Of a stretch of DNA of 64,000 nt, positions 25,567 to 33,613 are shown piece by piece (positions within the stretch are counted from its first letter, which is position 1; each line of letters starts with the position of its first letter). The DNA lies in NCBI RefSeq assembly GCF_003762905.1, contig NZ_RJKS01000003.1:434001-498000 (forward strand), read 5' to 3'. Position numbers and translations under genes: made by a program. The notes under the pieces were generated by a model that had not been told where the DNA came from, did not search any database, and saw only the letters and a list, made by a program, of their open reading frames with translations. The DNA comes from Curtobacterium sp. ZW137. Lineage in GTDB: Bacteria; Actinomycetota; Actinomycetes; Actinomycetales; Microbacteriaceae.

Positions 25567-26472
25567 GTGTCGACCCAAGCCACGTCGAACCCCGCAGCCG
25601 CCACCACGACGACTCCCACTCGCACCGCCACCAAGCGCACGATCCTGATGTGCAAGCCGGACTTCTACACGGTGAGCTACCGGATCAACCCCTGGATGCA
25701 CCCCGAGGACCCCACGGACACCGCGAAGGCAGTCGCCCAGTGGCAGGAACTCCACGACGTCTACCAGGGGCTCGGGTTCGAGATCCACCTGATCGACCCG
25801 ATCCAGGGCCTGCCGGACATGGTCTACGCGGCGAACGGCGGCTTCGTGCTCGACGGTGTCGCGTACGGCGCGAAGTTCCAGTACCCGGAGCGCCAGCCCG
25901 AGGGCCCCGCGTACATGGACTGGTTCCGCGGCGCAGGCCTGCAGGTCGCCGAGCCCGTCGAGACGAACGAGGGCGAGGGCGACTTCCTGCTCGTCGGCGA
26001 CGTCATCCTCGCCGGCACCGGCTTCCGCTCCGACAGCACCTCGCACGAGGAGATCGCGAAGGTCTACGGCCGCGACGTCATCACGCTGAAGCTGATCAAC
26101 CCGAGCTTCTACCACCTGGACACCGCGATCGCCGTGCTCGACCCGGAGCCCGACGCGGACGGCCGCAGCAACATCGCGTACCTCGAGAGCGCCTTCGACG
26201 AGCCGTCGCTCGCGATCCTCCGCGAGCGCTTCCCCGAGGCGATCATCGCGACCGAAGAGGACGCGGCCATCCTCGGCCTGAACTCCTACTCCGACGGGTA
26301 CAACGTCGTCATCGCCGCGCGCGCGACCACCTTCGCGGAGCAGCTCCGCGCGAAGGGCTACAACCCGATCGGCGTCGACCTCTCCGAGCTCCTGCTCGGT
26401 GGCGGCGGCGTGAAGTGCTGCACGCTCGACCTGCACCCGGTCGGCACCGGCAACTCCGCGGCGCGGTCCTGA
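25567..26472 (+). CDS. dimethylargininase/arginine-deiminase-fold amidinohydrolase
   Basis: 301 residues of the guanidine-group-modifying (GME) fold: MCKPDFYTVSYRINPWM, DMVYAANGGFVLDG, EGEGDFLLVGD, catalytic His in SFYHLDTA and catalytic Cys in GGGGVKCCTLDL (Cys 284 or 285). Known relatives hydrolyse dimethylarginine or arginine to citrulline or ornithine derivatives. Its partner here is ornithine aminotransferase, so a role in arginine/ornithine catabolism is likely. The GTG start is chosen for the AGGAGG ribosome site 7 nt upstream. The N-terminal about 25 residues are Thr/Ala-rich. The stop overlaps rocD (TGATG). Confidence 0.85.
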   Translation: MSTQATSNPAAATTTTPTRTATKRTILMCKPDFYTVSYRINPWMHPEDPTDTAKAVAQWQELHDVYQGLGFEIHLIDPIQGLPDMVYAANGGFVLDGVAYGAKFQYPERQPEGPAYMDWFRGAGLQVAEPVETNEGEGDFLLVGDVILAGTGFRSDSTSHEEIAKVYGRDVITLKLINPSFYHLDTAIAVLDPEPDADGRSNIAYLESAFDEPSLAILRERFPEAIIATEEDAAILGLNSYSDGYNVVIAARATTFAEQLRAKGYNPIGVDLSELLLGGGGVKCCTLDLHPVGTGNSAARS

Positions 26473-27713
26473 TGACCACCGCGACCGGCGCGGGCACCGG
26501 GCTCGGTGCGGCGACCGCCGCAGCGCTCGCCGTCGAGGACCGCTCGCTGGCGCACAACTACAGCCCGCTGCCCGTCGTCATCGCCTCGGGTGACGGCGCG
26601 TGGGTGACGGACGTCGACGGCAAGCGGTACCTGGACGGCCTCGCGGCGTACTCCGCCGTGAACTTCGGCCACGGCAACGCCCGGCTGGTCGCTGCTGCGA
26701 AGGCACAGCTCGACCGGGTGACCCTGACGAGCCGCGCGTTCGTGAACGACCAGCTCGGCCCGTTCGCGTCGAGCCTGGCGGAGCTCACCGGCACCGAGAT
26801 GGTGCTGCCGATGAACACCGGCGCGGAAGCGGTCGAGTCCGCGATCAAGGTGTCGCGGGCGTGGGGCTACCGGGTGAAGGGCGTCCCCGCCGACCGGGCC
26901 ACGATCATCGTGGCGAGCGGGAACTTCCACGGCCGGACGACGACGATCATCTCGTTCTCCGACGACCCGGACGCCAAGGACGACTTCGGCCCGTACACGC
27001 CGGGCTTCCGCACGGTGCCGTACGGCGACGCGGACGCGCTCCGTGCCGCGATGGACGACACCGTCGTCGCGGTGCTGCTCGAGCCCATCCAGGGGGAGGG
27101 CGGCGTCGTGATCCCGCCGGCGTCCTACCTGCCGGCGGTGCGGGAGATCTGCGACGAGTTCGGTGCGCTGTTCGTCGCCGACGAGATCCAGTCCGGGCTC
27201 GGACGCACCGGCCACACCCTCGCGGTGTCGCGGGTCGGCGTCCGCCCCGACCTGATCACGCTCGGCAAGGCGCTCGGCGGTGGCATCGTCCCGGTGTCGG
27301 CCGTCGTCGGTTCCGCCGCGGTGCTCGGTGTCCTCCGTCCGGGCGAGCACGGTTCCACGTTCGGCGGCAACCCGCTCGCCGCGGCCGTCGGCGCCGAGGT
27401 CGTGACGATGCTCGGCGAGGGCACGTTCCAGCAGCGTGCACTCGACGGCGAACCGCTGCTGCGCGGGCTGCTCGAGGACCTGGTCGGCAAGGGCGTCGTC
27501 GCGCACCGGGTCGCCGGGCTCTGGGCGGGCATCGACATCGACCCGGCCATCGGGACCGGCAAGGAGATCGCGAAGGGACTCGCCGAGCGCGGGGTCCTCG
27601 TGAAGGACACCCACGGGTCGACGATCCGCTTCGCCCCGCCCCTCGTCGTCACGGACGACGAGATCGCCATGGCGATCGGGGCCCTCGGCGCGGTCCTCCG
27701 CGACCGGAGCTGA
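26472..27713 (+). CDS. rocD: ornithine-oxo-acid transaminase (ornithine aminotransferase)
   Basis: 413 residues, class III PLP aminotransferase: NYSPLPVVIASGDGAWV, YLDGLAAYSAVNFGHGN, MNTGAEAVESAIKVSRAWGY, SGNFHGRTTTIISFS, EPIQGEGGVVIPP, VADEIQSGLGRTG and the PLP lysine in LITLGKALGGG. Converts ornithine and 2-oxoglutarate to glutamate semialdehyde and glutamate. Its product, as pyrroline-5-carboxylate, is also the substrate of the PutA second domain encoded at 14663. Starts one base inside the stop of the amidinohydrolase gene. Confidence 0.95.
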   Translation: MTTATGAGTGLGAATAAALAVEDRSLAHNYSPLPVVIASGDGAWVTDVDGKRYLDGLAAYSAVNFGHGNARLVAAAKAQLDRVTLTSRAFVNDQLGPFASSLAELTGTEMVLPMNTGAEAVESAIKVSRAWGYRVKGVPADRATIIVASGNFHGRTTTIISFSDDPDAKDDFGPYTPGFRTVPYGDADALRAAMDDTVVAVLLEPIQGEGGVVIPPASYLPAVREICDEFGALFVADEIQSGLGRTGHTLAVSRVGVRPDLITLGKALGGGIVPVSAVVGSAAVLGVLRPGEHGSTFGGNPLAAAVGAEVVTMLGEGTFQQRALDGEPLLRGLLEDLVGKGVVAHRVAGLWAGIDIDPAIGTGKEIAKGLAERGVLVKDTHGSTIRFAPPLVVTDDEIAMAIGALGAVLRDRS

Positions 27714-27769
27714 TTCGCCGGACCGGCACCGGGCCTCCAGGCCGTCCGGTGTTGGGTGTCGGGTGGACC

Positions 27770-27831
27770 CGCACAACCAAAACCGGCTCGCACCACGTGA
27801 TCACGTGGTGCGAGCCGGTTTGCGTTGTGCG
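27770..27831. repeat. long palindromic repeat, copy 1 (also a likely bidirectional terminator)
   Basis: 31-bp arms (27770-27800 and 27801-27831) with no loop and only two mismatches. The outer part reads CGCACAACCAAAACCGG and the centre CACCACGTGATCACGTGGTG. It lies between the convergent rocD and epimerase genes, where it could end both transcripts. A second related element occurs at 29992, so it is a dispersed repeat and not only a terminator. Confidence 0.75.
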
Positions 27832-27873
27832 TCGACGGGTCGAACCGCAGGCCCCGCGCCCCGCACCCGCGCG

Positions 27874-28872
27874 TCAGACCGCCCAGCGCTCCGCGAGCTG
27901 GTCCATCAGCGCATCGAGCCGCTCGTCGACGACCTGCTCCTCCGGGTGCGCCTCGAACCACGCGATGACCTCGCGGACGCCCTGCCGGTACGGCGTGCGC
28001 GGGTGGTACCAGGGCACGAGCGACCGGATCTTGCTGTTGTCGAAGACGGAGCTGTTCGCCTTGTCGCCGAGCAGCGCTGCACCCCAGTCCGCGTCCACGG
28101 CGTTGATCGCGTCGGCGGGGACGTGCACGATGCGCAGGTCCTCGACCCCGGCCGCGGCGGCGATCTCGTGCGCGATGGCGTTCCACGTGGGCGCTTCGTC
28201 GCTCGTGATGGTGAACGCCTCCCCGATCGCCGAAGCGTTGTCGAGCAGGCCGGTGAACCCGACCGCGAAGTCGCGGCTGTGGGTGAGCGTCCAGAGGCTC
28301 GTCCCGTCGCCGGTGATGATGACGGGCTTCCCGGCGCGCATCCGCGCGATCGCCGTCCACCCACCCGTCAGGGGCAGCTTGGTCTCGTCGTAGGTGTGCG
28401 ACGGGCGGACGATCGTCACCGGGAAGTCCTGCTCCCGGTACGCCTGCATGAGGAGGTCCTCGCACGCGATCTTGTCCCGCGAGTACTGCCAGAAGGGGTT
28501 CTTCAGCGGGGTCGACTCCGTGATCGGCAGGTGGGTCGGCGGGGTCTGGTACGCCGAGGCCGAGCTGATGAACACGTACTGGTTCGTCCGGCCGGCGAAG
28601 AAGTCGATGTCCGCCTGCACCTGGTCGGGCGTGAAGGCCACCCAGTTCACCACCGTGTCGAAGTGGCGGTCGCCGAGTGCGTCCGCCAGGGCGCTGCGGT
28701 CGGACACGTCCGCCTGGAGGCGCGTCACACCCTCCGGGATCGGCCTGCCCCCGGTGGTCCCGCGGTTCAGGACCGTGACCTCCAGTCCCTGCCGGGTCGC
28801 CTCGGTGACACAGGCGGCGCTGATCACGCCGCTCCCGCCGATGAACAGGACGCTCGCTCCGTTGCTCGTCAT
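27874..28872 (-). CDS. NAD-dependent epimerase/dehydratase family protein
   Basis: 332 residues, extended-SDR fold. N-terminal VLFIGGSGVISAACV dinucleotide motif, VVNWVAF, SSASAYQTPP (Ser), QYSRDKIACE (YxxxK as YSRDK, with Asp and Lys) and PSHTYDETKLPL. Resembles the bacterial NAD-dependent epimerase group related to plant CSP41/isoflavone-reductase-like proteins; substrate unknown. Its ATG is preceded by a strong GGAGGA. Divergent from the aldo-keto reductase. Confidence 0.85.
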   Translation of the reverse strand: MTSNGASVLFIGGSGVISAACVTEATRQGLEVTVLNRGTTGGRPIPEGVTRLQADVSDRSALADALGDRHFDTVVNWVAFTPDQVQADIDFFAGRTNQYVFISSASAYQTPPTHLPITESTPLKNPFWQYSRDKIACEDLLMQAYREQDFPVTIVRPSHTYDETKLPLTGGWTAIARMRAGKPVIITGDGTSLWTLTHSRDFAVGFTGLLDNASAIGEAFTITSDEAPTWNAIAHEIAAAAGVEDLRIVHVPADAINAVDADWGAALLGDKANSSVFDNSKIRSLVPWYHPRTPYRQGVREVIAWFEAHPEEQVVDERLDALMDQLAERWAV

Positions 28873-28951
28873 TCCTCCACGTAACCACGTTCCGGCGGGG
28901 CTAGCGTCCATGGAGACGCCGCACCGATGCGGCACGGGAGGAACACCGCAC

Positions 28952-29962
28952 ATGGAGTACCGCTACCTCGGGAACTCGGGCCTCAAGGTCTCCGAGATCA
29001 CCTACGGCAACTGGCTGACCCACGCGTCCCAGGTCGAGAACGACGCCGCGATCGCCTGCGTCCGGGCAGCCCTCGACGTCGGCATCTCGACGTTCGACAC
29101 CGCCGACGTGTACGCGAACACCGGCGCCGAGACCGTCCTCGGCGAAGCGCTCAAGGGTGAACGGCGCCAGTCGCTGGAGATCGCGACGAAGGTCTTCGGA
29201 CCCACCGGTCCGAAGGGCCACAACGACACCGGGCTGTCCCGGAAGCACATCCTCGAGTCCATCGACGGGTCGCTCGGGCGGCTGCAGACCGACTACGTCG
29301 ACCTGTACCAGGCGCACCGCTTCGACCACGAGACCCCGCTCGAAGAGACCATGCAGGCCTTCGCCGACGTCGTCCGCGCGGGCAAGGTCCTGTACGTCGG
29401 CGTCTCGGAGTGGACCGCCGAGCAGCTCCGTGCCGGCGCCGCGCTGGCGAAGGACCTCGGCTTCCAGCTCATCTCGAACCAGCCGCAGTACTCCGCGCTG
29501 TGGCGGGTCATCGAGGAAGAGGTCGTCCCCACCTCGAAGGAACTCGGCATCTCCCAGATCGTCTGGTCGCCGATCGCCCAGGGTGTGCTCACCGGGAAGT
29601 ACAAGCCCGGTCAGCCGCTGCCCGAGGGTTCGCGTGCCACCGACGACAAGGGCGGCGCGGACATGATCAAGCGGTTCATGCGCGACGAGGTGCTGTCCGC
29701 CGTGCAGGAGCTCGAGCCGATCGCGAAGGAGCTGGACCTCTCGATGGCGCAGCTCGCCGTGGCGTGGGTGCTGCAGAACGAGAACGTGGCGTCCGCGATC
29801 ATCGGCGCATCGCGGCCGGAGCAGGTGCACGACAACGCCGGCGCTGCCGGCGTGACGATCCCTGCGGAGCTGCTCTCACGCATCGACGACGCGCTCGGGG
29901 GCGTCGTCGAGCGGGACCCGGCGAAGACGAACGACAGCAGCCCGAAGACCCGCGAGGCCTGA
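28952..29962 (+). CDS. aldo/keto reductase (K+-channel beta-subunit-like group)
   Basis: 336 residues. MEYRYLGNSGLKVSEITYGN, FDTADVYANTGAE (catalytic Asp and Tyr), ATKVF (Lys), YVDLYQAHRFD (His), SNQPQYSALWR, SPIAQGVLTGKY and ASRPEQVHDN (NADPH-binding). This is the AKR6-type group: an NADPH-dependent aldehyde reductase of broad specificity. The ribosome site GGGAGG is 10 nt upstream. Confidence 0.92.
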   Translation: MEYRYLGNSGLKVSEITYGNWLTHASQVENDAAIACVRAALDVGISTFDTADVYANTGAETVLGEALKGERRQSLEIATKVFGPTGPKGHNDTGLSRKHILESIDGSLGRLQTDYVDLYQAHRFDHETPLEETMQAFADVVRAGKVLYVGVSEWTAEQLRAGAALAKDLGFQLISNQPQYSALWRVIEEEVVPTSKELGISQIVWSPIAQGVLTGKYKPGQPLPEGSRATDDKGGADMIKRFMRDEVLSAVQELEPIAKELDLSMAQLAVAWVLQNENVASAIIGASRPEQVHDNAGAAGVTIPAELLSRIDDALGGVVERDPAKTNDSSPKTREA

Positions 29963-29991
29963 CGGCCGCGGCGCCCGGCGCACGGGCTGGA

Positions 29992-30059
29992 GTTCGCACA
30001 ACCGAAACCGCTTCGCACCACGGACGTCGGCGGTGCCAGGTGGTTTCGGTTGTGCGAAC
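29992..30059. repeat. long palindromic repeat, copy 2
   Basis: 18-bp perfect outer arms (29992-30009 and 30042-30059), GTTCGCACAACCGAAACC and its complement, around an imperfect centre with CGCACCACGG. It shares the string CGCACAACC-AAACCG and the CGCACCACG core with copy 1 at 27770. It lies just after the aldo/keto reductase. Confidence 0.75.
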
Positions 30060-30098
30060 GCGAACCGCACCACCGGTGCGCCCGCCGCAGAAACGGCG

Positions 30099-30126
30099 AA
30101 GGCCCCTCACTCGCGTGAGGGGCCTT
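30099..30126 (-). terminator. rho-independent terminator for the tRNA cluster (and aldo-keto reductase on the other strand)
   Basis: 12-bp perfect stem AAGGCCCCTCAC (30099-30110) / 30115-30126 with a TCGC loop, 6 bp past the tRNA-Phe 3' end on the minus strand. Confidence 0.8.
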
Positions 30127-30132
30127 TCACCG

Positions 30133-30205
30133 TGGCTGGACACGGCATCGATCCGTGGACCTTTCGATTTTCAGTCGAACGCTCTACCAACTGAGCTATC
30201 CAGCC
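30133..30205 (-). tRNA. tRNA-Phe (GAA)
   Basis: 73 nt on the minus strand. Acceptor GGCTGGA/TCCAGCC, D-loop AGCTCAGTTGGTAGAGC, anticodon loop CTGAAAA, T-loop GGATCGATGCC. CCA is not encoded. Last of three tRNA genes. Confidence 0.96.
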
Positions 30206-30209
30206 GTGG

Positions 30210-30283
30210 CGACCCTGACGGGACTTGAACCCGCGACCTCCGCCGTGACAGGGCGGCACGCTAACCAACTGCGCTACAGGGCC
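30210..30283 (-). tRNA. tRNA-Asp (GTC)
   Basis: 74 nt on the minus strand. Acceptor GGCCCTG pairs with CAGGGTC (one G-U), anticodon loop CTGTCAC, T-arm GGGTTCAAGTCCC. 4 bp from tRNA-Phe. Confidence 0.96.
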
Positions 30284-30336
30284 ATATTGACTTGCATCCG
30301 GTGTTGCTCTGTTCCTGCTTGCTGTCTCACGAGGAG

Positions 30337-30409
30337 TGACCCCAACGGGATTCGAACCCGTGCTGCCGCCGTGAAAGGGCGGTGTCCTAGGCCACTAAAC
30401 GATGGGGCC
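30337..30409 (-). tRNA. tRNA-Glu (TTC)
   Basis: 73 nt on the minus strand. Acceptor GGCCCCA/TGGGGTC, anticodon loop CTTTCAC, T-arm GGGTTCGAATCCC. First of the Glu-Asp-Phe cluster. Confidence 0.96.
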
Positions 30410-30642
30410 GCAAGCAGTACATCGCTGCACCGGAGGTCAAGCATACGGAAGCCCTGCGCGGATGACAAATCGGCGTGCCCGCACCGGCTCCGCCCGGCGT
30501 GTCGCAGGTCCGGGAACACGGCGCGCGGGCTTCACTCACGGTGGAGGAGTCCCTCCGATTCTGCGCCGTCGGTGTTCGAGTGCGAGCATCGTCGTCGGTC
30601 CGTGTCCCTCGTGCGAGGGGCTGCCCCGGTCCGGCACCTGTT

Positions 30643-30698
30643 GTTACTGTTGCGTCTGTTAACAGTGTTACGTGCGTGAGCCTTGCCGCGCTGTTACG
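30643..30698 (+). promoter_or_regulatory. cluster of GTTAC-type motifs before the cell-wall hydrolase operon
   Basis: GTTAC at 30643-30647, GTTAAC at 30658-30663, GTTACG at 30667-30672 and GTTACG at 30693-30698, upstream of the ATG at 30711. Repeated GTTAC/GTAAC boxes resemble MtrA sites, which precede peptidoglycan-hydrolase genes in actinobacteria. The stretch 30410-30640 before it holds no gene I can support. Confidence 0.4.
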
Positions 30699-30710
30699 AA
30701 ATCGAGATGT

Positions 30711-32015
30711 ATGTCGACCTCACCATCGCAGTCCCTCAGCCCCCGCCGCCGCGTGATCGCCGCCGCGGTGGCTGTCGTGCTCACTGCAGGGGCCATCGCC
30801 GCGTTCGCGCCCGCTGAGCAGGCATCGGCGGCGAGCTACCCGAGCTGGAGCGACGTGCAGGCCGCGAAGGCGTCCGAGTCCGCCCAGCAGGACAAGGTCA
30901 CCGAGATCAAGAGCCTCATCTCGGACCTGACGACCGAGGCCGCGGCGAAGCAGAAGTCCGCCGCCGCAGCGGGAACGGCGTACCAGACGGCGCAGACGAA
31001 CTTCGACGAGGCGACGCTCAAGCAGCAGAAGCTGCAGGAGCAGGCCGACGCGGCCGAGAAGACCGCGGCGCAGTCCGAGGAGCAGGCCGGCCAGCTCGCC
31101 GCCCAGCTCGGTCGTGCGAGCTCGAACGACGTCACGACGGACCTCCTCACGCACCCGACGAACTCCGGTGACCTGCTGTACGAGCTCGGCGCGATGTCGA
31201 AGCTCACGGAGCAGGCCGACGGCATCTACTCACAGGCGACGCAGGACCGGGGGACGGCGCAGGCCCTCGCGGACAAGTCGGCCGTCGCGAAGAAGGCCCT
31301 CGGCGCCCTCGCGGACGCCGCGCAGCAGAAGATGCAAGCCGCGCAGTCGGCTGCCGAGGCCGCGCAGACCGCGGTGGACGCCCAGAACGACAACCAGGCG
31401 CGACTCGAGGCGCAGCTGACCCTGCTCACCTCGAACGCGACGAACGTCGAGGCGAAGTACAACAAGGGCGTGGCGGTGGAGAAGGCGCGCCAGGCGGCCC
31501 TCGCCAAGGCCCGTGCAGCCGCCGCCGCGAAGGCCGCTGCTGCCGCTGCCCCGAGCGGCGGTTCCGGCGCCGGCTCCAACGGCTCCGGTGGCGGCACCCC
31601 GAACTCCTCCGGCTGGGTCCGCCCGAGCGCCGGCTACCAGACCAGCCCCTACGGCTACCGCGTCGACCCGTACACGGGAGCTCATGCCCTGCACGCTGGT
31701 GTGGACCTGGCGCCGGCTTGCTACTCGCCGATCTACGCGGCCCACTCCGGCACCGTCACCTTCGCAGGCAACGGCGGCGGCTACGGCAACGAGGTCGTGC
31801 TCGACAACGGCGGCGGCATCTCCACCGCCTACGGGCACATCGTCGACGGCGGGATCATGGTCGCCGCCGGCCAGCACGTCTCCGCCGGGCAGCAGATCGC
31901 CCAGGTCGGTTCGACCGGGTGGTCCACCGGGTGCCACCTCCACTTCGAGACCCGGGTGAACGGCGCAGCCGTCGACCCGGTCCCCTTCATGGCAGCGCGG
32001 GGGATCTCGGTATGA
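30711..32015 (+). CDS. secreted M23 family peptidoglycan endopeptidase
   Basis: 434 residues. Signal peptide with cleavage near ASA-AS (about 42), long Ala/Gln-rich coiled coil (about 50-290), Gly/Ser linker (about 295-315), and a C-terminal LytM/M23 domain. The domain has HAGVDLAPACYSPIYAAHSG (His and Asp zinc ligands) and HLHFETRVNG (HxH). It cleaves peptidoglycan cross-links outside the cell. The coiled coil shares PSW-DVQAAKA and LLYxxGxMSxLxE with the next gene, so the two arose by duplication. The ATG at 30711 is the start that gives a normal signal peptide. Confidence 0.92.
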   Translation: MSTSPSQSLSPRRRVIAAAVAVVLTAGAIAAFAPAEQASAASYPSWSDVQAAKASESAQQDKVTEIKSLISDLTTEAAAKQKSAAAAGTAYQTAQTNFDEATLKQQKLQEQADAAEKTAAQSEEQAGQLAAQLGRASSNDVTTDLLTHPTNSGDLLYELGAMSKLTEQADGIYSQATQDRGTAQALADKSAVAKKALGALADAAQQKMQAAQSAAEAAQTAVDAQNDNQARLEAQLTLLTSNATNVEAKYNKGVAVEKARQAALAKARAAAAAKAAAAAAPSGGSGAGSNGSGGGTPNSSGWVRPSAGYQTSPYGYRVDPYTGAHALHAGVDLAPACYSPIYAAHSGTVTFAGNGGGYGNEVVLDNGGGISTAYGHIVDGGIMVAAGQHVSAGQQIAQVGSTGWSTGCHLHFETRVNGAAVDPVPFMAARGISV

Positions 32016-32047
32016 CCGTGTGCGCGCCCGAGAGGCCCTGACACCAC

Positions 32048-33505
32048 ATGAAGAAGCCTGCGCGTTCCCTCGCCTGCGGCATCGCCACCGTCTCGTTGCT
32101 CGGCATCGGGCTCTCGGTGGGGATCGCGGGACCGGCAGGGGCGACCCCCGCTGCGGCCCCGTCGTGGGCTGACGTGCAGGCGGCGAAGGCCGACCAGGCG
32201 GAGAAGCAGCAGACGGTCGACGAGCTCGCCTCGCGGCTGTCCTCGCTGCAGGACGACGCCGACGCGGCCGGCATCGTGGTGCAGCAGGCGGGCCAGACGT
32301 ACGCGCTGGCAGCGTCGAAGCAGCAGGAGGCGCAGTCGACGCTCGACGACCTGACCGCGCAGGCCAAGCGTGCGAAGACCGCGGCCGACGAGTCGGCAGG
32401 GCAGGTCGCGGCGCTCGTGGTCGAGCTCTCCCGCACCGGCGGCGGGGACCTGTCGACGAGCATGCTCGTGGACTCCGCCGACGCGAAGGACCTGCTGTAC
32501 CAGGTCGGCACGATGTCGCACCTGTCCGAGCGCTCGGCGACGGTGCTGGCGCAGGCGAAGGCCGACCAGAAGACGGTCGACTCGCTCGCGGCGCAGAAGA
32601 GCCAGGCGGCGAAGGCCCTGACGAAGGCGACCGACGCCACGAAGACCGCCCTCGACTCGGCGAACGACACCGCGGCCGCCGCGAACGGCAAGCTCGCGGC
32701 CGGGCAGGAGCAGCAGGACGAGGTGCTCGAGCAGCTCGCCTACCTCAAGGGCACGACCGTCGCGACGGAGAGCGCGTACTACACGGAGCAGCGCGCGAAG
32801 CAGGCCGAGGCCGAACTCGCGGCGCAGGCCACGACCGACGACGGTGGGGCGAGCAGCGGCGGGGCGACCACCGGCAGCACGACGACCACCACGACGAAGC
32901 CGTCGACCAGCGGCGGCGGCACGACGACCACGACCAAGCCGTCGACCACGACGACGAAGCCGTCCACGACGACCACGAAGCCGTCCACCACGTCCCCCAC
33001 GACGTCGAAGCCCGCCACGACGACGCCCGTCGCCCCGGCGAAGCCGAGCACGCCCGTCACGACCACGCCCTCGAAGCCGGTCACCACGACCCCGACAGCA
33101 CCGAGCACCCCGTCCAAGGCCGCCGGCGCCATCGCGTACGCCCGTGCCCAGCTCGGCAAGGCGTACGTCCTCGGCGGCGCGGGCCCGAACACGTGGGACT
33201 GCTCCGGTCTGGTGATGATGGCCTACAACTCGCAGGGCATCGCGACCGGTGGGCACAACGTCGTGTGGCAGTACAACTACTTCAAGTCGATCGGCCGGCT
33301 CGTGCCGCTCTCGCAGCGTCAGGCGGGTGACATCCTCTTCTACTCGTCGAACGGAACCGCTTCAGGTGGTTACCACGACTCGATCTACACCGGCGGCGGG
33401 ATGATGGTCGAGGCTGCTCGACCGGGTGTCGGCGTCGTCGAGCGGGCCGTCTGGACCCCGAGTCAGCTGCTGCCCTACGTGGCGCGCCCCTCCGGCTCCC
33501 TGTAG
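32048..33505 (+). CDS. secreted NlpC/P60 peptidoglycan hydrolase (RipA-like)
   Basis: 485 residues. Signal peptide (about 1-34, AGATPAAAP), coiled coil (about 38-255) paralogous to that of the preceding M23 protein, a Thr/Pro/Lys-rich linker (about 265-355) with repeated TTTTKPST units, and a C-terminal NlpC/P60 domain (about 358-480). The domain has catalytic Cys in WDCSGLV and His in GGYHDSIYTG. Same overall plan as mycobacterial RipA: the coiled coil holds the peptidase until division factors activate it (family knowledge). 32 bp after the M23 gene, so a likely operon. Confidence 0.92.
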   Translation: MKKPARSLACGIATVSLLGIGLSVGIAGPAGATPAAAPSWADVQAAKADQAEKQQTVDELASRLSSLQDDADAAGIVVQQAGQTYALAASKQQEAQSTLDDLTAQAKRAKTAADESAGQVAALVVELSRTGGGDLSTSMLVDSADAKDLLYQVGTMSHLSERSATVLAQAKADQKTVDSLAAQKSQAAKALTKATDATKTALDSANDTAAAANGKLAAGQEQQDEVLEQLAYLKGTTVATESAYYTEQRAKQAEAELAAQATTDDGGASSGGATTGSTTTTTTKPSTSGGGTTTTTKPSTTTTKPSTTTTKPSTTSPTTSKPATTTPVAPAKPSTPVTTTPSKPVTTTPTAPSTPSKAAGAIAYARAQLGKAYVLGGAGPNTWDCSGLVMMAYNSQGIATGGHNVVWQYNYFKSIGRLVPLSQRQAGDILFYSSNGTASGGYHDSIYTGGGMMVEAARPGVGVVERAVWTPSQLLPYVARPSGSL

Positions 33506-33515
33506 CGGGAACGCG

Positions 33516-33550
33516 GAACGGCCCGGCCCCACCAGGGGACCGGGCCGTTC
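33516..33550 (+). terminator. rho-independent-like terminator after the NlpC/P60 gene
   Basis: Stem GAACGGCCCGG (33516-33526) / CCGGGCCGTTC (33540-33550), extended by CCCC/GGGG with one bulge. 10 bp past the stop codon. Confidence 0.75.
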
Positions 33551-33559
33551 GGCGTCAGC

Positions 33560-33613
33560 GCGGAAGCAGCGGAAGCCGCGGACGCGGCAGACGCAGCGGA
33601 AGCGGCGGCAGCG
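33560..33613. repeat. six 9-bp tandem units adjoining the ppa stop codon
   Basis: Imperfect units GCGGAAGCA, GCGGAAGCC, GCGGACGCG, GCAGACGCA, GCGGAAGCG, GCGGCAGCG. Read on the minus strand, one frame off ppa, they encode a run of Ala-Ala-Ser. They begin directly after the ppa stop (rc of 33614-33616). Confidence 0.7.

Noticed and set aside
30133-30409. tRNA cluster considered as a second island boundary
   Set aside because: Genes on both sides keep core composition and function, and no integrase or repeat of a tRNA end is seen.
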